Positions 62,701 through 64,000 of a DNA stretch of 64,000 nt are shown here, piece by piece. Made by a program: the position numbers and the translations under genes. Location: NCBI GenBank assembly GCA_964036155.1, contig OZ038423.1, positions 22,025,249 through 22,089,248 on the forward strand. Reading direction: 5' to 3'. Position 1 is the stretch's first letter, and each line of letters begins with the position of its first letter. The DNA is from Diploscapter coronatus. Its lineage: Eukaryota > Nematoda > Chromadorea > Rhabditida > Rhabditidae. Below the pieces are notes generated by a model that was not told where the DNA came from, ran no database searches, and was given only the letters and a program-made list of their open reading frames with translations.

Positions 62701-64000
62701 TTTTTACTATTTCCCTCCCTGGCTTTTATTTCCCGTCTTCTCTCTATTTTATTTACTATTCCCAATTTTCATACGTATCTTTTTTCCCTCCAATTCATTC
62801 AATATTTCCCGTTCTCTAATTATCTCTACCCTCTCTGCCCATTTAACATTCAACTGCAAAAATGCAGAAGTAGATGTGTTTCGGCTCAATTTTTGCCGTC
62901 AACCAGCAAAAAGCTAAATTTCTTCCATTTTGCCACTTTTTCTTTGTTTTTGCCTCCATTTTGCAATGATATTTTCTCTTTTTCTCTCATGTTTTCAATG
63001 CTATTTCTCATTTTATTTTTTCCCTCTCATTTCTAAGCGATATTTCTTCCAAAAGCACCACAGGCCTCAGATTGGTTTCTCCACTTTTTATCTTCTCACA
63101 CAAAAACTTTTGTTTCTCTCTGACTAAAAGACATAAAATTAGCAGAAAGATAAGACAAAGAATTTGTTGATACAAAGTGAGAAGGGTTATTGAATTTTTA
63201 GGAAAAAGCGTTTTGTGAAAATTTAGAGAATAGTTCAAAGGGCCCATTATTTAGTCTTCATTTTCTTTGTTTTTTTCCTTTATCTCTCTCTGGTTTCTCT
63301 AATATCACTAATTCATTTTCTGCTTCTCTAATGCTCTTTTCTTTAGGTTTTGTTTCTTTCTGTGCTCATGTCTTTTTCCGACAAGTTTTAATGAAAATCG
63401 AACGGCGTTTTTCCGTTTATATTTGGACTAAACAATTCTTTCTAGATATCAACGAAATTTTTGCCAAATTGATTCTAGACTATTTTCTAAGAAGTATTCT
63501 CCTCCATGGATTAGAAATATTTCCTAGCTATATGTGAAACTAAAAAAGCAGGAAATTATTCGCCATTCTCTAGTATTTTTGAAACATTCTCTCAAACTTA
63601 GATAGATTTATAAACAAAAACACTCAAATCCGGTAAATGACACTGAGCGCGATCCCATATATGAACTCCTTCAAATGGGCTGATTTATGGGTCGTTCGGT
63701 GGCATCCCCTGGTTTTGAGAAATTGAAATTTTGCGAAAAAAATGCTTCTTATTTTTCTCATATAGGTAAGTAAAACATCTTCTATTCAGAAAATTTCTAA
63801 AATAACCTTCTTACCTTTTCAAAACATGCTACTGGGAATGAAATAAAATCGATATTTCATTTAAAAAAATAATCTAAAAATGACTTTCGACGATAGTTAA
63901 ATTTAAAAAAAAAAAAAACTGGAGAAAAACACATGAGGTAATGTTTGCAAAGTTTCCGAGCAAAAGTTGATTGATGTTGTGATTTTGCAGATCACGGCTC
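59713..64000 (+). CDS. LRRC47: LRRC47-like leucine-rich repeat protein, truncated by window end
   Basis: Exons: 59713-59850, 60063-60195, 60240-60352, 60501-60647, 60833-60908, 60956-61056, 61185-61352, 61427-61543, 61787-61906, then an apparent exon from 63991 to the edge. Leucine-rich repeats run over about residues 50-240 (LTRLTLSRNSLEKLPDSF, LKVIDVSNNNLTELPNSI, LITLDLSHNKFSTFP). A charged linker follows (ILDELEENQTKVDG). Then comes a segment like the start of a B3/B4 tRNA-synthetase-type domain (LRPYLVCCLLHNVDL, TKLHTSPLCSNRTLAAIGTHD). That order is characteristic of LRRC47; its role is not well established. A CCCTTCAG acceptor sits 8 bases before the ATG. The acceptor before 61427 (TTTGAG) is atypical but is the only phase-consistent one I found. 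The C-terminal half is outside the window. Confidence 0.88.
59950..60030. repeat. Dispersed copy of hairpin-element arm in LRRC47 intron 1
   Basis: CGTGAGATATCTTTCCCCAT, then CCTATCCCTAATTATACTTC, follow the same order as CGTGAGCTATCTTCTCCCAC and CCTATCTCTAACTATAGCGC in the right arm at 44803-44870. It appears to be a diverged single-arm copy of the same repeat. Confidence 0.6.
61907..63990 (+). other. 2.1-kb LRRC47 intron
   Basis: A long intron bounded by AAA/GTGAGT and GATTTTGCAG. It is strongly T/C-rich on the + strand from about 62.6 to 63.4 kb. ATCTTATCATGATAAGAT, an 18-base perfect palindrome with two GATA cores, lies at 62509-62526. The open frames there (for example 62599-63036) are Phe/Leu/Ser-rich translations of the pyrimidine tract. 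Confidence 0.6.
62509..62526. promoter_or_regulatory. Perfect 18-bp palindrome with GATA cores
   Basis: ATCTTATCATGATAAGAT is identical on both strands and contains TTATC and GATAA, the binding core of GATA factors. An intronic regulatory role is inferred only. Confidence 0.4.

Noticed and set aside
62599..63036. 145-codon open frame in the LRRC47 intron
   Set aside because: Phe/Leu/Ser-rich translation of a T/C tract typical of a long intron on the coding strand.
1..64000. CRISPR array, bacterial operon or prophage
   Set aside because: Intron-rich genes with nematode-type splice sites throughout; no regularly spaced direct repeats were seen.

Overview
The window looks like nuclear DNA of a nematode. 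The coding signal sits in many short exons. Introns are AT-rich, with TTTTCAG or TTTNAG acceptors and GTAAG or GTGAG donors. Several start codons lie just downstream of a TTTCAG-type acceptor with no evident upstream coding exon, as expected for trans-spliced leaders. One nested gene resembles a nematode-type secreted cysteine-rich family. I cannot name the species. All exon models were read by eye: splice sites, phase continuity and family resemblance. Reading phase closes across every junction reported as coding.

Layout, left to right. 1-2.7 kb: non-coding, ending in a leader acceptor. 2.7-12.1 kb (+): pod-1/coronin-7, 24 exons, about 1105 aa, two coronin propellers and an acidic tail. 13.9-18.3 kb (+): mlh-1, 22 exons, about 711 aa, ending in the conserved FERC. 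19.5-26.6 kb (-): a DNAJB6/DNAJB2-type J-protein, 8 exons, about 235 aa. 26.6-41.3 kb: about 14.6 kb with no gene I can support, purine-rich on the + strand. 41.3-42.0 kb (-): a ZC2HC1-type double C2HC zinc-finger protein whose first coding exon is only the ATG. 45.7-55.8 kb (+): the kinase suppressor of Ras (KSR), 18 exons seen and the 5' end not found. Its C1-domain intron hosts a minus-strand four-exon gene (50.05-51.14 kb) for a secreted Thr-rich, cysteine-rich protein. 57.3-59.2 kb (+): mitochondrial ribosomal protein L17. 59.7 kb to the right edge (+): LRRC47, truncated by the window.

The genes are unrelated housekeeping and signalling functions: actin/trafficking, mismatch repair, chaperone, Ras-MAPK scaffold, mitoribosome and an LRR/tRNA-synthetase-like protein. 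They do not form a pathway. The closely spaced mrpl-17/LRRC47 pair could be co-transcribed.

The main unexplained layer is non-coding. Introns and intergenic gaps carry several imperfect inverted repeats. Some share a core close to GAGAAATAGTGTG, which suggests a small dispersed hairpin-element family. There is also a compact, nearly perfect hairpin at about 45.0 kb and a long strand-asymmetric gene desert.
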